The translations under genes were made by a program, and so were the position numbers. Below are positions 18,223 through 27,128 of a stretch of DNA of 64,000 nucleotides, piece by piece. Origin of the DNA: Salipiger bermudensis HTCC2601 (lineage in GTDB: Bacteria; Pseudomonadota; Alphaproteobacteria; Rhodobacterales; Rhodobacteraceae); contig NZ_DS022276.1 of the NCBI RefSeq assembly GCF_000153725.1, positions 2,326,491-2,390,490 of the forward strand, read 5' to 3'. Within the stretch, counting starts at the first letter, position 1, and the number at the start of each line of letters is the position of its first letter. Below the pieces are notes generated by a model. The model searched no databases and was not told the DNA's origin. It saw only the letters and a list, made by a program, of their open reading frames with translations.

Positions 18223-18810
18223 ATGCGCAAGGCCAGCATCAGCCGCAAGACCGCCGAAACCGCGATCGAGGTCAGCATCGATCTCGACGGCAGCGGCACC
18301 TATGACAACCAGACCGGCGTCGGCTTCTTCGATCACATGCTGGACCAGCTGTCGCGGCACTCGCTGATCGATATGACGATCCGCGCCGAGGGCGATTACC
18401 ACATCGACGATCACCACACCGTCGAGGACACCGGCATCGCCATCGGGCAGGCGCTGGTCGAGGCCCTGGGCGACAAGCGCGGCATTCGCCGCTACGGCTC
18501 CTGCCACCTGCCGATGGATGACGCGCAGGTGCGCGCCGCGCTCGATCTCTCGGCGCGGCCCTTCCTGGTCTGGAACGTCGACTTCCCGAGCCAGAAGATC
18601 GGCACCTTCGATTGCGAGCTCGTGCGCGAGTTCTTCCAGGCGCTGGCGACCCATGGCGGCATCACGCTGCACGTGGACCAGCTGCACGGGTTCAACTCGC
18701 ACCACATCGCCGAGGCCGCCTTCAAGGCCGTCGCCCGCGCGCTGCGCGAGGCGGTCGAGCCCGATCCGCGCAAGGGCGACGCCATTCCCTCGACCAAGGG
18801 CGCGCTCTGA
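18223..18810 (+). CDS. hisB: Imidazoleglycerol-phosphate dehydratase
   Basis: This 195-residue enzyme performs the sixth step of histidine biosynthesis. The metal-binding pattern is complete: [10 protein letters not shown] with H38, [11 protein letters not shown] with H64, H65 and E68, and later [18 protein letters not shown]. The ATG at 18223 was chosen because GGAG is 7 nt upstream; the ATG at 18217 is only one base from it. The usual hisH/hisA/hisF genes do not follow: a convergent cobA begins 12 bp downstream, so hisB stands alone here. Confidence 0.97.
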   Translation: MRKASISRKTAETAIEVSIDLDGSGTYDNQTGVGFFDHMLDQLSRHSLIDMTIRAEGDYHIDDHHTVEDTGIAIGQALVEALGDKRGIRRYGSCHLPMDDAQVRAALDLSARPFLVWNVDFPSQKIGTFDCELVREFFQALATHGGITLHVDQLHGFNSHHIAEAAFKAVARALREAVEPDPRKGDAIPSTKGAL

Positions 18811-18822
18811 GCGTGCCCGCGC

Positions 18823-19590
18823 CTAGGCGGCGATGACGGCCCCCGTGCCCGCAAGGGCGCGGGCCAGCGATTTCGGGTAGCGGATGAACAGGATCGCCGG
18901 GTTGGCAATGCCCTCGGCCGCGATGGTCTCTGAGAGCGCGCCCAGCGTGGTGGCGACGTGCCGCTCCTCTGGGGTGCTGGCCCGGGTCACGATCTCGACC
19001 GGGCAGGCGGCCGGGGCGCCGGCGCCCATCAGATCGGCCTGAACTTGCGCGGCGCGCTCCACCGCCATGTAGAATGCCATAGAGGTGCCGGGATGGGCGA
19101 GGCGGGCGCGGTCGGGGGCGGCGTCGCCGGGCTTGCAGGTGCCGGTGGTGATCACGAAGGTGTCGGTCTCGCCGCGCTCGGTCAGCGGGCGGCCGATGCT
19201 GGCGGCGGCGGCCGACGCGGCGGTGATGCCGGGCACGATCTCGACCTCGATGCCGGCGGCGCGGGCGGCGGCGATCTCCTCGCAGGCACGCCCGAAGATC
19301 GACGGGTCGCCGGATTTCAGCCGCACCACCCGCAGCCCGAGCCTGGCCTTGGCGACGATCAGCCGGTCGATGCGGCCCTGCGGCCATTTGCAGGCGCCCA
19401 CGTCCTTTCCGACGTAGATGCGCTCGGCCCCGGGGCGGGCGAGCTCCATGATCTCGGGATCGACAAGCCGGTCGTAGAGCAGCACGTCGGCGGCACGGAT
19501 ACGCTCGAGCGCGCGCAGGGTGAGCAGGTCGCGGGCGCCGGGTCCGGCGCCGACGAGCGCGATGTGGCCTTTGGTCTTCGGATGCGTCAT
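18823..19590 (-). CDS. cobA: Uroporphyrinogen-III C-methyltransferase (SUMT)
   Basis: The product is 255 residues. It methylates uroporphyrinogen III at C2 and C7 with SAM to give precorrin-2, for sirohaem or cobalamin. Family marks are LVGAGPGARDLLTLRAL (start of the tetrapyrrole methylase fold), DVLLYDRLVDPEI, VRLKSGDPSIFGRACEE, PGITAASAAAASIGRPLT and ITTGTCKPG. The start at 19590 has GGAG about 10 nt upstream; in-frame ATGs at 19605 and further upstream are less likely. No CysG dehydrogenase/ferrochelatase domain is fused, and no cobalamin riboswitch was recognised upstream. Confidence 0.93.
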   Translation of the reverse strand: MTHPKTKGHIALVGAGPGARDLLTLRALERIRAADVLLYDRLVDPEIMELARPGAERIYVGKDVGACKWPQGRIDRLIVAKARLGLRVVRLKSGDPSIFGRACEEIAAARAAGIEVEIVPGITAASAAAASIGRPLTERGETDTFVITTGTCKPGDAAPDRARLAHPGTSMAFYMAVERAAQVQADLMGAGAPAACPVEIVTRASTPEERHVATTLGALSETIAAEGIANPAILFIRYPKSLARALAGTGAVIAA

Positions 19591-19848
19591 CGGGAGGATC
19601 TCCATGCGCAGGGTGCAGAAACAAAAAAAGCCGCCGACGCGTCGCATCATCTGAAGCGACGGATCGAGCAGCTTTGCTCAGCGATCCCGGTCATTCGGGA
19701 GACAGGTGCGGCGCCATTGCCGCGTGTTCTCAGCTAAGAGGGCAGGGGCGGGATTCGCGCAAGGGTTTTGTGCCGCAGCGGGGGGCTGCCCGCCGGCTTG
19801 GGGCCGAGCGGGGGCGTATCTGCACAGAACGCAGGCAGTCCGGCGCGA

Positions 19849-20328
19849 TCAGTAGCGCTGCCGCTCGATGCTCACCCGACCGTCGGCGTCGCTGCGCAGG
19901 AATGTCAGGTCGCCATATTCCAGCGGAGGGCCTCCGGGCAGGCCGAGGGTCTCCCAGATCGTCGTCAGGTTGCCCTTGTTGCCGACCCAGAGCACGCTGC
20001 GCTCGGCCGATGCGGCGGCAAGCGCCGCGGTCGGGGCTTCCTGCGGGATGCGGTTGACGGCGAGGCCGCGGGCCTCGGAGATGGGGGCGGCGGTGTCGAG
20101 ATTGCGCTGGATGCCGGGGCTGTAGATCGCGTCGAGCGCCACGCCGTCGAGCGCGGTCACCAGATCCCGCGCACGCTGCCTGCCACGGTCGTTGAGCAGA
20201 TCCTCCGAGCCGCTGCGGTCGCCATGCCGGGTCAGGATCAGCGTGCTCTCCGGCGGCAATGTCACCGGCCCGCTCGCGCCGCAGGCGGCGAGCGCGGTGG
20301 CGGCGAGGATGAAGTAACGGCGTTGCAT
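19849..20328 (-). CDS. Histidine-phosphatase-family lipoprotein
   Basis: The product is 159 residues. A lipoprotein signal (FILAATALAACGASG, lipobox AAC) precedes a short phosphoglycerate-mutase-like fold with the catalytic LTRHGDRSG motif and RARDLVTALDGVALDAIYSP, the usual segment after it. The second histidine late in the fold is not obvious, so the enzyme may be weak or specialised. GGGAGG lies 9 nt before the ATG. It probably acts in the periplasm on an unknown phosphoester. Confidence 0.75.
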   Translation of the reverse strand: MQRRYFILAATALAACGASGPVTLPPESTLILTRHGDRSGSEDLLNDRGRQRARDLVTALDGVALDAIYSPGIQRNLDTAAPISEARGLAVNRIPQEAPTAALAAASAERSVLWVGNKGNLTTIWETLGLPGGPPLEYGDLTFLRSDADGRVSIERQRY

Positions 20329-20435
20329 GGCGATGGCCCTCCCTGATGTCCCTCGCGGAAGCATATCAAAACGAGACGCCTTGCCGGATGTTTTCTTGGG
20401 CCGGGACGGGGGCGGTCTTGATGCGGGCGCAATGC

Positions 20436-20466
20436 AAAGGCCCCCGCAGATCGCTGCGGGGGCCTC
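20436..20466 (-). terminator. Terminator of ileS
   Basis: A perfect 11-bp stem, GGCCCCCGCAG (20439–20449) with its complement at 20454–20464 and a 4-nt loop, followed on the reverse strand by TTTGCATT. It lies 37 bp after the ileS stop. Confidence 0.75.
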
Positions 20467-20502
20467 TGTGTGTCGTGTGACCTGCGCTCGGTCGCGCGGG
20501 TG

Positions 20503-23493
20503 TCAGTCCAGCGCGGCGTCGCAGCGTGCGCAGGTGGCCGCGTGGGTGTGGGTGCCCACGTCGGGAAGGATCTTCCAGCAGCGCTGGCACTTCTCGCCAT
20601 CGGCCTTCTCGAACACTACGCCGACGCCCGGCACCTCGGTCATGCGGAAGGCCTCCTGCGGGGCGGGGTCTGCGGTCAGGCGGATGCCCGAGGTGATGCA
20701 GAGATCCTCGAAGGTCACGGTCTTGAGCGCCGCGAGCATCTCGGCATCTTCCACATGCACGATGGGGGCCGCCTCGAGCGAGGCGCCGATCACCTTGTCC
20801 GTCCGCTGGATTTCCAGCGCCGCGGTCACCGCGCGGCGCGCGGCGCGGACCTTGGCCCACTTCTCGGCCAGCGCCTCGTCGCGCCAGCTTGCCGGCGTCT
20901 CGGGGAAGTCCTGCAGGTGGATCGAGCTCTGCTCGCCGGGGAAACGGTCGAGCCAGACGTCTTCCATGGTGAAGACGAGGATCGGCGCCAGCCAGCTGGT
21001 CAGGCGGTGGAACAGGATGTCCATCACCGTGCGCGCGGCGCGGCGGCGCTCGGTGTCGCCATCGCAATAGAGCGCGTCCTTGCGGATGTCGAAGTAGAAG
21101 GCCGACAGGTCCACGGTGCAGAAGGTAAAGACCGACTGGAACACCGACTGGAAATCGTAGCTGCGGTAGCCTTCCTGCACCTTCGCGTCGAGCTCGGCTA
21201 GACGGTGAAGCACCCAGCGCTCGAGCTCGGGCATGTCGTCCGCGGCGACCCGGTCAGCTTCCGAGAAGTGCCCCAGCGCACCCAGCATGAAGCGCATGGT
21301 GTTGCGCAGGCGGCGGTAGCTGTCGGCGACGCCCTTGAGGATCTCCGGCCCGATGCGTTGATCGGCGGTGTAGTCGGTCTGGGCCACCCAGAGACGCAGG
21401 ATGTCGGCGCCGTACTGCTTCACCACCTCTTCGGGGACGATGGTGTTGCCGAGCGACTTGGACATCTTGTTGCCCTTCTCGTCCAGCGTGAAACCATGCG
21501 TCACCACGTTGCGATAGGGCGCGCGCCCGATGGTGCCGCAGGCCTGAAGCATCGAGGAGTGGAACCAGCCACGGTGCTGGTCGGTGCCCTCCATGTAGAC
21601 ATCGGCGATGCCGTCCTCGGTGCCGTCCTCGCGGTCGCGCAGCACGAAGGCGTGGGTCGAGCCACTGTCGAACCACACGTCGAGCACGTCGAAGACCTGC
21701 TCCCACTCGTCAGCCGCATAGTCCGACCCGAGGAAGCGTTCCTTGGCGCCCTCGGCGTACCAGCAATCGGCACCCTCGGCCTCGAAGGCCTCGCAGATGC
21801 GGGCATTGACCGCCGGATCGCGCAGCAGGAAGCCCTCGTCGGTGGGCAGGGCGCCCTTTTTCACGAAGCAGGTCAGCGGCACGCCCCAGGCGCGCTGGCG
21901 CGACAGCACCCAGTCCGGGCGGCTCTCGATCATCGAGTAGAGTCGGTTGCGGCCCGATTGCGGGGTGAATTTCACCAGCTCGTCGATCGAGCGCAGCGAG
22001 CGCTCGCGGATGGTGGTGCCGTACGCGTCCTGACCGTCGCCCACGGCGCGGTCGATGGCGGCGAACCATTGCGGCGTGTTGCGGAAGATCACCGGCGCCT
22101 TGGACCGCCAGCTGTGCGGGTAGGAGTGCTTGATCTTGCCGCGTGCCAGCAGTCCGCCGACCTCGGTCAGCTTGTCGATCACCGCCTTGTTGGCGTTGCC
22201 TTCCTTGCCGTTCGGCTTGAGGATCATCTTGCCGCCGAAGAATGGCAGGTCCTCGCGGAAAGAGCCGTCTTCCATGACGTTGTAGGTGATGACCTGCTTG
22301 AGCATCCCGAGATCGCGGTAAAGCTCGAACTCCTCCATGCCGTGCGACGGCGCACAGTGCACGAAGCCGGTGCCTTCCTCGTCGGTGACGAAGGGCGCGG
22401 CACGGAAATCACGCGGATCGTCCCACTCGCCTTCGCCGCCCTCGGCGCCGGCCAGCGGATGCGCCAGCGTCATCGCGGCAAGCTGGTGCGGGGTCACGTC
22501 CGAGACGCGCGTCCACTGGCTCTCGTCGAGGCGCGCGCGGGCAAAGGTCTGCGCCGCGAGCTTGTCGGCGAGGATGTAGCGCTCGCCCTTGGCGGCCCAG
22601 CATTCCTCGGGTGTGTCGGTGACCTCGTAGAGCCCGTACTGGAACTCCTCGCCGAAAACGACGGCCTTGTTCGAGGGGATGGTCCAGGGGGTGGTGGTCC
22701 AGATCACCACGTAGGCGCCGAGGAACGTGTCATGCGCGGCCTGCGCGGCGCTGACCGCCGCCTGGCGCTCGTCGTCGCTTTCTTCCTCGCTGGCGCGGTC
22801 GACCTCGGGGGCGTCATATGCGCTGACCTTGAACTTCACCCAGATGGTGAAGCTTTCCTTGTCGTGGTACTCGACCTCGGCCTCGGCCAGCGCGGTCTTT
22901 TCCACCGGGGACCACATCACCGGCTTGGAGCCCTGGTAGAGCGTGCCGGTGGTGAGGAACTTCATGAATTCCTCGGCGATGACGCGCTCGGCGTGGTAGT
23001 TCATCGTCAGGTAGGGATCGGCCCAGTTGCCGGTGATGCCAAGGCGCTTGAACTCGTCGCGCTGGATGTCGACCCAGCCTTCGGCAAACTTGCGGCATTC
23101 CTGCCGGAAGTCGATCACCGGGACCTCGTCCTTGTTCTTGCCCTTGGCGCGGTACTGTTCCTCGATCTTCCACTCGATCGGCAGGCCGTGACAGTCCCAG
23201 CCCGGCACGTAGCGCGCCTCGTGGCCCATCATCTGGTGGCTGCGGACGATCATGTCCTTGATCGTCTTGTTCAGCGCGTGGCCGATATGCAGGTGACCGT
23301 TGGCGTAGGGCGGGCCGTCATGCAGGGTGAACGGCGGGCGCTCGGCGCCTTTCTCGCGCAGGCGGTCGTAGATGCCGATGTTTTCCCAGCGCTCCAGCCA
23401 CTCCGGCTCGCGCTTGGGCAGGCCCGCGCGCATCGGGAAGTCGGTCTTGGGAAGGTTCAGCGTGTCCTTGTAGTCAGGCGTTTCGGCGCACAT
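20503..23493 (-). CDS. ileS: Isoleucyl-tRNA synthetase
   Basis: This 996-residue class Ia synthetase charges tRNA-Ile. Visible parts are the HIGH motif (H69–H72 in ANGHLHIGHALNK), the editing CP1 domain with WTTTPWTIPSNKA, the KMSKS loop (GNKMSKSLGNT, near residue 675), an anticodon-binding helical domain, and a C-terminal zinc finger with two Cys pairs (CQRCWK … CARCDA). Length and order are normal for the bacterial type. No T-box leader is seen in the 450 bp upstream, as expected in a proteobacterium. Confidence 0.98.
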   Translation of the reverse strand: MCAETPDYKDTLNLPKTDFPMRAGLPKREPEWLERWENIGIYDRLREKGAERPPFTLHDGPPYANGHLHIGHALNKTIKDMIVRSHQMMGHEARYVPGWDCHGLPIEWKIEEQYRAKGKNKDEVPVIDFRQECRKFAEGWVDIQRDEFKRLGITGNWADPYLTMNYHAERVIAEEFMKFLTTGTLYQGSKPVMWSPVEKTALAEAEVEYHDKESFTIWVKFKVSAYDAPEVDRASEEESDDERQAAVSAAQAAHDTFLGAYVVIWTTTPWTIPSNKAVVFGEEFQYGLYEVTDTPEECWAAKGERYILADKLAAQTFARARLDESQWTRVSDVTPHQLAAMTLAHPLAGAEGGEGEWDDPRDFRAAPFVTDEEGTGFVHCAPSHGMEEFELYRDLGMLKQVITYNVMEDGSFREDLPFFGGKMILKPNGKEGNANKAVIDKLTEVGGLLARGKIKHSYPHSWRSKAPVIFRNTPQWFAAIDRAVGDGQDAYGTTIRERSLRSIDELVKFTPQSGRNRLYSMIESRPDWVLSRQRAWGVPLTCFVKKGALPTDEGFLLRDPAVNARICEAFEAEGADCWYAEGAKERFLGSDYAADEWEQVFDVLDVWFDSGSTHAFVLRDREDGTEDGIADVYMEGTDQHRGWFHSSMLQACGTIGRAPYRNVVTHGFTLDEKGNKMSKSLGNTIVPEEVVKQYGADILRLWVAQTDYTADQRIGPEILKGVADSYRRLRNTMRFMLGALGHFSEADRVAADDMPELERWVLHRLAELDAKVQEGYRSYDFQSVFQSVFTFCTVDLSAFYFDIRKDALYCDGDTERRRAARTVMDILFHRLTSWLAPILVFTMEDVWLDRFPGEQSSIHLQDFPETPASWRDEALAEKWAKVRAARRAVTAALEIQRTDKVIGASLEAAPIVHVEDAEMLAALKTVTFEDLCITSGIRLTADPAPQEAFRMTEVPGVGVVFEKADGEKCQRCWKILPDVGTHTHAATCARCDAALD

Positions 23494-23944
23494 GATCTGT
23501 GGTCCCGGTTCTTGAATCGTGAATTGGGGAATGGTCGGTCGGCGCGGTCGTCCATACGCCTTGTCCCGGCGACTCTGCTCTCAGAGCGCCGGGCATGTAA
23601 TTCGAATGATGATCTCGAAACGGCCCATCATGGGCGGCCTTATAGGCCCGCGACTCGCGATGGTCCAGAGCTTGCGGCGGCGGCGCAAGGCGCGAGAGCT
23701 TGGCGAGAATCCCCCGAGGCGCGGTCGAATCCGGCGTCAGACCGCCGGTTGCGGCGATGCCGCGCTGCGGCGCGGCGGGGATCAGCCTACCTTAGGTTGT
23801 GTTTCTGGCGGTCGATTGCCGCATTCGTCGTGATCGGGGCGCGGGTCGATACGTGGCCGGGCGGCTGTGCTTCACTTGGTCCAAGGAGGCGCGGCAGACC
23901 GTCGCGCCGGGCATCTGCCCCCCGCGCCGAGAAGGAGAGCCGTC
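23494..23944. other. Intergenic stretch between ileS and a small membrane protein gene
   Basis: This 451-bp divergent spacer should hold the ileS promoter and that of the next gene. I see no gene with a convincing RBS, no riboswitch-like structure, and only short palindromes (for example CCTACCTTAGG near 23788). Confidence 0.5.
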
Positions 23945-24253
23945 ATGGCCTATCCCGACGAACAGCTGAAGCGATCCGATCCCCATGCCCCGCAGGGCCG
24001 GGCCGATCCGGGGCCGCTTGGCCGCGCGCGCAGTGGCGGCAGCCGGCTGACCGGCATCCTCGTCGCCGTGATCCTGGTCCTCGGCGTGGTCTTCGCCGTG
24101 AATCTGTTTCTGGGCGGCGGCGAGACCGACACCGCGCCGGCGGCCGTCTCAGACACAACCGATACCACGGTGCCAGGGGATGGCGCCGTGGCCCCCGCGA
24201 CCGGAGGGGCTGACGACACGGCACCGGTTGCGTCCGACGCGCCGGCCGAGTAA
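23945..24253 (+). CDS. Hypothetical single-pass membrane protein
   Basis: The 102-residue product has GAAGGAGAG before the ATG. A basic, proline-rich cytoplasmic N-terminus (~1–34) is followed by one transmembrane helix (about 36–56, LTGILVAVILVLGVVFAVNLF) and then an acidic, Thr/Ala/Pro-rich low-complexity tail outside the membrane (TDTAPAAVSDTTDTTVPGDG…). This layout is common in small Rhodobacteraceae membrane proteins of unknown role. I do not recognise a family. Confidence 0.65.
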   Translation: MAYPDEQLKRSDPHAPQGRADPGPLGRARSGGSRLTGILVAVILVLGVVFAVNLFLGGGETDTAPAAVSDTTDTTVPGDGAVAPATGGADDTAPVASDAPAE

Positions 24254-24568
24254 AGGCCCGCGTTCGCCGCTCCCGCCCCGGATCGAGGCTCCTTCCCTGA
24301 CGGGAGTCGCGCCACCACTCACGGACCCTTGGGCGGGGGCGGCACATGTGTCGCGAGAATGGGTCATCGCGACCGCATCGGCGTCGCGATCCGGTTCCCG
24401 TCGATATGTGACAATCCGGCCGCAACTGGCGGGAAGTGGCGCAGGCGATCCCGTCTTTGCGCGATCCGCCGCGCATGTCTGCGGCGGACGGAAATACCGC
24501 GCGACAAACACCCGTTCGAGGCCCATGTGAGCCTTGTTCTGCTCTTTCTGCCAATCGAGTATATTGCA
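24254..24568. other. Intergenic stretch without a recognised feature
   Basis: This 315-bp stretch lies between two small ORFs. It is GC-rich, with no RBS-supported gene, hairpin with T-run, or known repeat that I can see. Confidence 0.4.
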
Positions 24569-24772
24569 ATGTCCCAGTCGAGAGACGACTGCCCCCCGCC
24601 CGTGCGGCCCGAGCCGCTGTTGCCCGTCGATCTGCGCGGTCTGGATTGGACCGCCGCGCTTGTCTTCGCCGTTCTGCTGGCGCTTGGCATGCTGGTGGGC
24701 CACGACGCCGTGACCAACACCCGCGACACGCTGCGCGAACCGATGATCGAGGTGCAGGCGGCCTTGCCCTGA
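24569..24772 (+). CDS. Possible small membrane protein (67 residues)
   Basis: The product MSQSRDDCPPPVRPEPLLPV… has one clear transmembrane helix (about 29–46, AALVFAVLLALGMLVGHDAV) and a polar tail ending QAALP. The RBS is poor, and the frame is open upstream, so the start and even the gene are uncertain. Coding is favoured by the membrane-helix composition and by a stop 40 bp before the convergent VIT gene. Confidence 0.4.
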   Translation: MSQSRDDCPPPVRPEPLLPVDLRGLDWTAALVFAVLLALGMLVGHDAVTNTRDTLREPMIEVQAALP

Positions 24773-24812
24773 CTCCGGTCTGCCGGCGATACGTTGGGCG
24801 CGCCGCCGGGGT

Positions 24813-25514
24813 TCAGGCGCCGGCGAAGAGGCTGCCGACGATATAGGCGATGCTTGCCGCAACGCCTCCGATCAGGAAAGTCTCAAGCCCGGAGCGCCAC
24901 CACGGCGCCAGCGACCAGCGGCTCTTGTAGGCGCCGATGGCGAAGAACACCGCCATGGTCAGGAGCGTCGCGACGATAAAGGAGTGGGGCAGGGCCAGCA
25001 GGAACGGCAGCAGCGGCACCATCCCCGCGATCAGGAAGGCGCCGAAGGTGAAGAGCGCCGCCCGCAACGGGTGCGGATCCACCGAGGACAGGCCGTAGAT
25101 TCCGTCGAGAATCATTGCGACCGCGTGCTCGGGCGTGCGGCTGATCTCGTTCGCGGCGCTGTCGAGCGTGCCATCCTGTAGCCCCTTGGCGGCGAAGATC
25201 CGGCGCAGATCGGCGCGCACGGCCTCGGGGTCGTGCCTGAGCCGCAAGGTCTCTATCCTGCGCAGGCGGTTGAGGTCATCGAGCTCGGCCTTGGTGCCCG
25301 AGTAGTTGCCGGCGGCCATCGAGAAGCCATCGGCAAAGACATTGGCGAATCCCAGCGCGATGATCACCAGCGGCGGCAGGCCCGCGCCCGCCACCCCCGC
25401 AACGATGGCGAAGGTGGTGACCGCGCCGTCGATGGCCCCGTAGATGATGTCACGCAGGTTGCCGCGCCCGTTCGGAACGGCGGACGGCTGCGGGTCGTGG
25501 CTGGCAAGGGTCAT
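24813..25514 (-). CDS. VIT1/CCC1-family transporter (iron/manganese type)
   Basis: The product is 233 residues with GGGAGA 9 nt before the ATG. There are five hydrophobic segments: a family-typical first helix with IIYGAIDGAVTTFAIVAGVAGA, a second with LGFANVFADGFSMAAGNYSGTKAE (the VIT signature), then a cytoplasmic helical insert (~75–130) and three C-terminal helices. Relatives move Fe2+ or Mn2+ into storage compartments or out of the cell. No metal-regulatory site was recognised upstream. Metal specificity cannot be read from sequence. Confidence 0.85.
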   Translation of the reverse strand: MTLASHDPQPSAVPNGRGNLRDIIYGAIDGAVTTFAIVAGVAGAGLPPLVIIALGFANVFADGFSMAAGNYSGTKAELDDLNRLRRIETLRLRHDPEAVRADLRRIFAAKGLQDGTLDSAANEISRTPEHAVAMILDGIYGLSSVDPHPLRAALFTFGAFLIAGMVPLLPFLLALPHSFIVATLLTMAVFFAIGAYKSRWSLAPWWRSGLETFLIGGVAASIAYIVGSLFAGA

Positions 25515-25608
25515 GGCTGGCGTCTCCCGTCGCGACTCTGCCGCAGCGGTGGGGCGCATAATATGAGATGGATCAAGCCGCGTCGGATGTCCCGGCTGCC
25601 GGCGCGGC

Positions 25609-26643
25609 TCAGGCCTTGTCGGCGCTCTTCACCAGCCCGGAAAGCGCGCTGCGGATGATCACGCGCACCGAGGGGCGCTTGACAGCCTGGAAGGGCAGGG
25701 GCCGGCAGACCTCGATGGCGGCAACGCCCACCCGCGCGGTCAGCGCGCCGTTGACCAGCCCCTCGCCGAAGCGGCGCGAGAGCTTGCCAAGCAGCCCGCC
25801 GCCGAGGATCGGCTCGAGCATGTCGTCGCCCACCGCGACCGCGCCGGTGGCCACCAGATGCGACATCACCGCCTTGGTGAGCCGCCAGCTGCCCAGCGTG
25901 CCGGAGCGGCCACCATAGATCTCGGCGATGCGGCGGATCATCCGCATGTTGGCGCCGAGCGCGGTGGCGACATCGGCCAGCGCCAGCGGCACCAGCGCCG
26001 TGACCGTCGCCACCTGCCGGGCCGAGGCCTCGACCTCGCGCCGGGCGGCGGCGTCGAGCGGTGAGAGCAGTTCGGTCTCGGCAAGGCCCAGGAGACCCGA
26101 GGCGTCGAAGATCTCGGCCTCGCGCTCGCGCAGGCGCTCGCGGCCCCAACGGGTGTCGTCGCGGCCCGCGTAGAGGGCGGTGAGTTTGCCGGTGACGGCG
26201 CGGGCGGCCTTGAGATCCTCGTCCGCCAGCGCCTGCGCCGAGGCGCGGTGCAGCGCGTCGACGCGGCTCAGCCGGGACAGCGCCGCCAGTTCCTTGATCA
26301 CGATCAGCAACACCACCAGCACGAAGAGCGCCATCAGCGCGGTGACGGCGTAGCCCAGCAGCGGCACCGAGACGATCAGGTCGGTGACGAAGCGCCAAGC
26401 GGCAATCGAGACCAGCGCCGAGATCAGCGTGCCGAGCAGCGCCCAGAACCAGCGTGCCAGCCGCGACGGGCGGCGCGCGGCGAGCACTGCGGCGGTGGTC
26501 ATCGCGCGGCCCTCGGGCAGGGTCGGGGCTATGTCCGGCTCGGGCACCGGGGGCGCCTCGGAGGGGGTGGCCGGGGCGGCGCTTTCATCAAGCTCGAACA
26601 GCACCGGGCCGCGTCTGTCGCCGGGTTTGTCCTTGTCGCTCAT
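25609..26643 (-). CDS. YcjF-like membrane protein (DUF697/TIGR01620)
   Basis: The product is 344 residues. An acidic proline-rich N-terminus is followed by two transmembrane helices (about 65–120, LGTLISALVSIAAWRFVTDL; LMALFVLVVLLIVIKEL), a charged helical middle, and the DUF697 C-terminal domain with more hydrophobic helices (TVTALVPLALADVATALGANM, RIAEIYGGRSGTLGSWRL). E. coli YcjF pairs with YcjX, and here ycjX-like DNA lies in the same operon with a GNAT gene between. The ATG shares ATGA with the GNAT stop. A role with YcjX in envelope stress is inferred from E. coli only. Confidence 0.88.
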   Translation of the reverse strand: MSDKDKPGDRRGPVLFELDESAAPATPSEAPPVPEPDIAPTLPEGRAMTTAAVLAARRPSRLARWFWALLGTLISALVSIAAWRFVTDLIVSVPLLGYAVTALMALFVLVVLLIVIKELAALSRLSRVDALHRASAQALADEDLKAARAVTGKLTALYAGRDDTRWGRERLREREAEIFDASGLLGLAETELLSPLDAAARREVEASARQVATVTALVPLALADVATALGANMRMIRRIAEIYGGRSGTLGSWRLTKAVMSHLVATGAVAVGDDMLEPILGGGLLGKLSRRFGEGLVNGALTARVGVAAIEVCRPLPFQAVKRPSVRVIIRSALSGLVKSADKA

Positions 26644-27128
26644 GATCCGGGCTCCTTGGCTGCGGCGCTGGCCGGGGCGATCCAGCGGTAATGGATGTCG
26701 GGCAGACCTTCCTCGTTGTCCGAGCCGTCGCCGCGCTCGATCTCGGCAAAGCCCGTGCCTTCGTAGAAGCGGCGGGCAGCGGTGTTGGCGGCGAAGGTCC
26801 AGAGGTCGAGCGCAGGGCTTTCGGCCTTGGCGTGAGCCATCAGCGCGCGGCCGATGCCGCGGCGCTGCCAGCCCGGGGCGATGAAGAGGGCGTGCACGTA
26901 GCTGCCTTCTCGGGCGAGAAAGCCCGTCACCGGGCCGCCCTCCGCGGCCTCGGCCACCGTCACCCAGCCGCGCGCGATCAGCAAATCGGCATGGGCGATG
27001 TCCTCGGCCGCCGAATGCAGGCGCGGTTTCCAGGCCCGCGCCGCCACCGCTGCGGACATCATCGCGCCCATCGGGCCCGCGTCTAGGCTGCGCGCCGGGC
27101 GCAGCGCAGACGTCACGTCCGGGCTCAC
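26640..27128 (-). CDS. GNAT-family N-acetyltransferase
   Basis: The product is 162 residues from GTG at 27128, chosen because this GTGA overlaps the TGA of the ycjX-like gene and leaves a complete GNAT fold. The acetyl-CoA loop VHALFIAPGWQRRGIGRALM (about 78–98) and the C-terminal AARRFYEGTGFAEIERGDGS are standard. It is translationally coupled on both sides (4-bp overlaps), which is a strong sign of shared function with the YcjX/YcjF pair. Substrate unknown. Confidence 0.85.
   Translation of the reverse strand: MSPDVTSALRPARSLDAGPMGAMMSAAVAARAWKPRLHSAAEDIAHADLLIARGWVTVAEAAEGGPVTGFLAREGSYVHALFIAPGWQRRGIGRALMAHAKAESPALDLWTFAANTAARRFYEGTGFAEIERGDGSDNEEGLPDIHYRWIAPASAAAKEPGS

Noticed and set aside
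20329..20502. T-box or other riboswitch for ileS/cobA
   Set aside because: Only a simple terminator is present here, and the ileS leader side (23494 onward) shows no T-box parts; cobA has no cobalamin-riboswitch core upstream.
21205..24213. 1002-codon open frame opposite ileS
   Set aside because: Entirely antisense to an intact IleS with catalytic motifs; composition is shadow-like.
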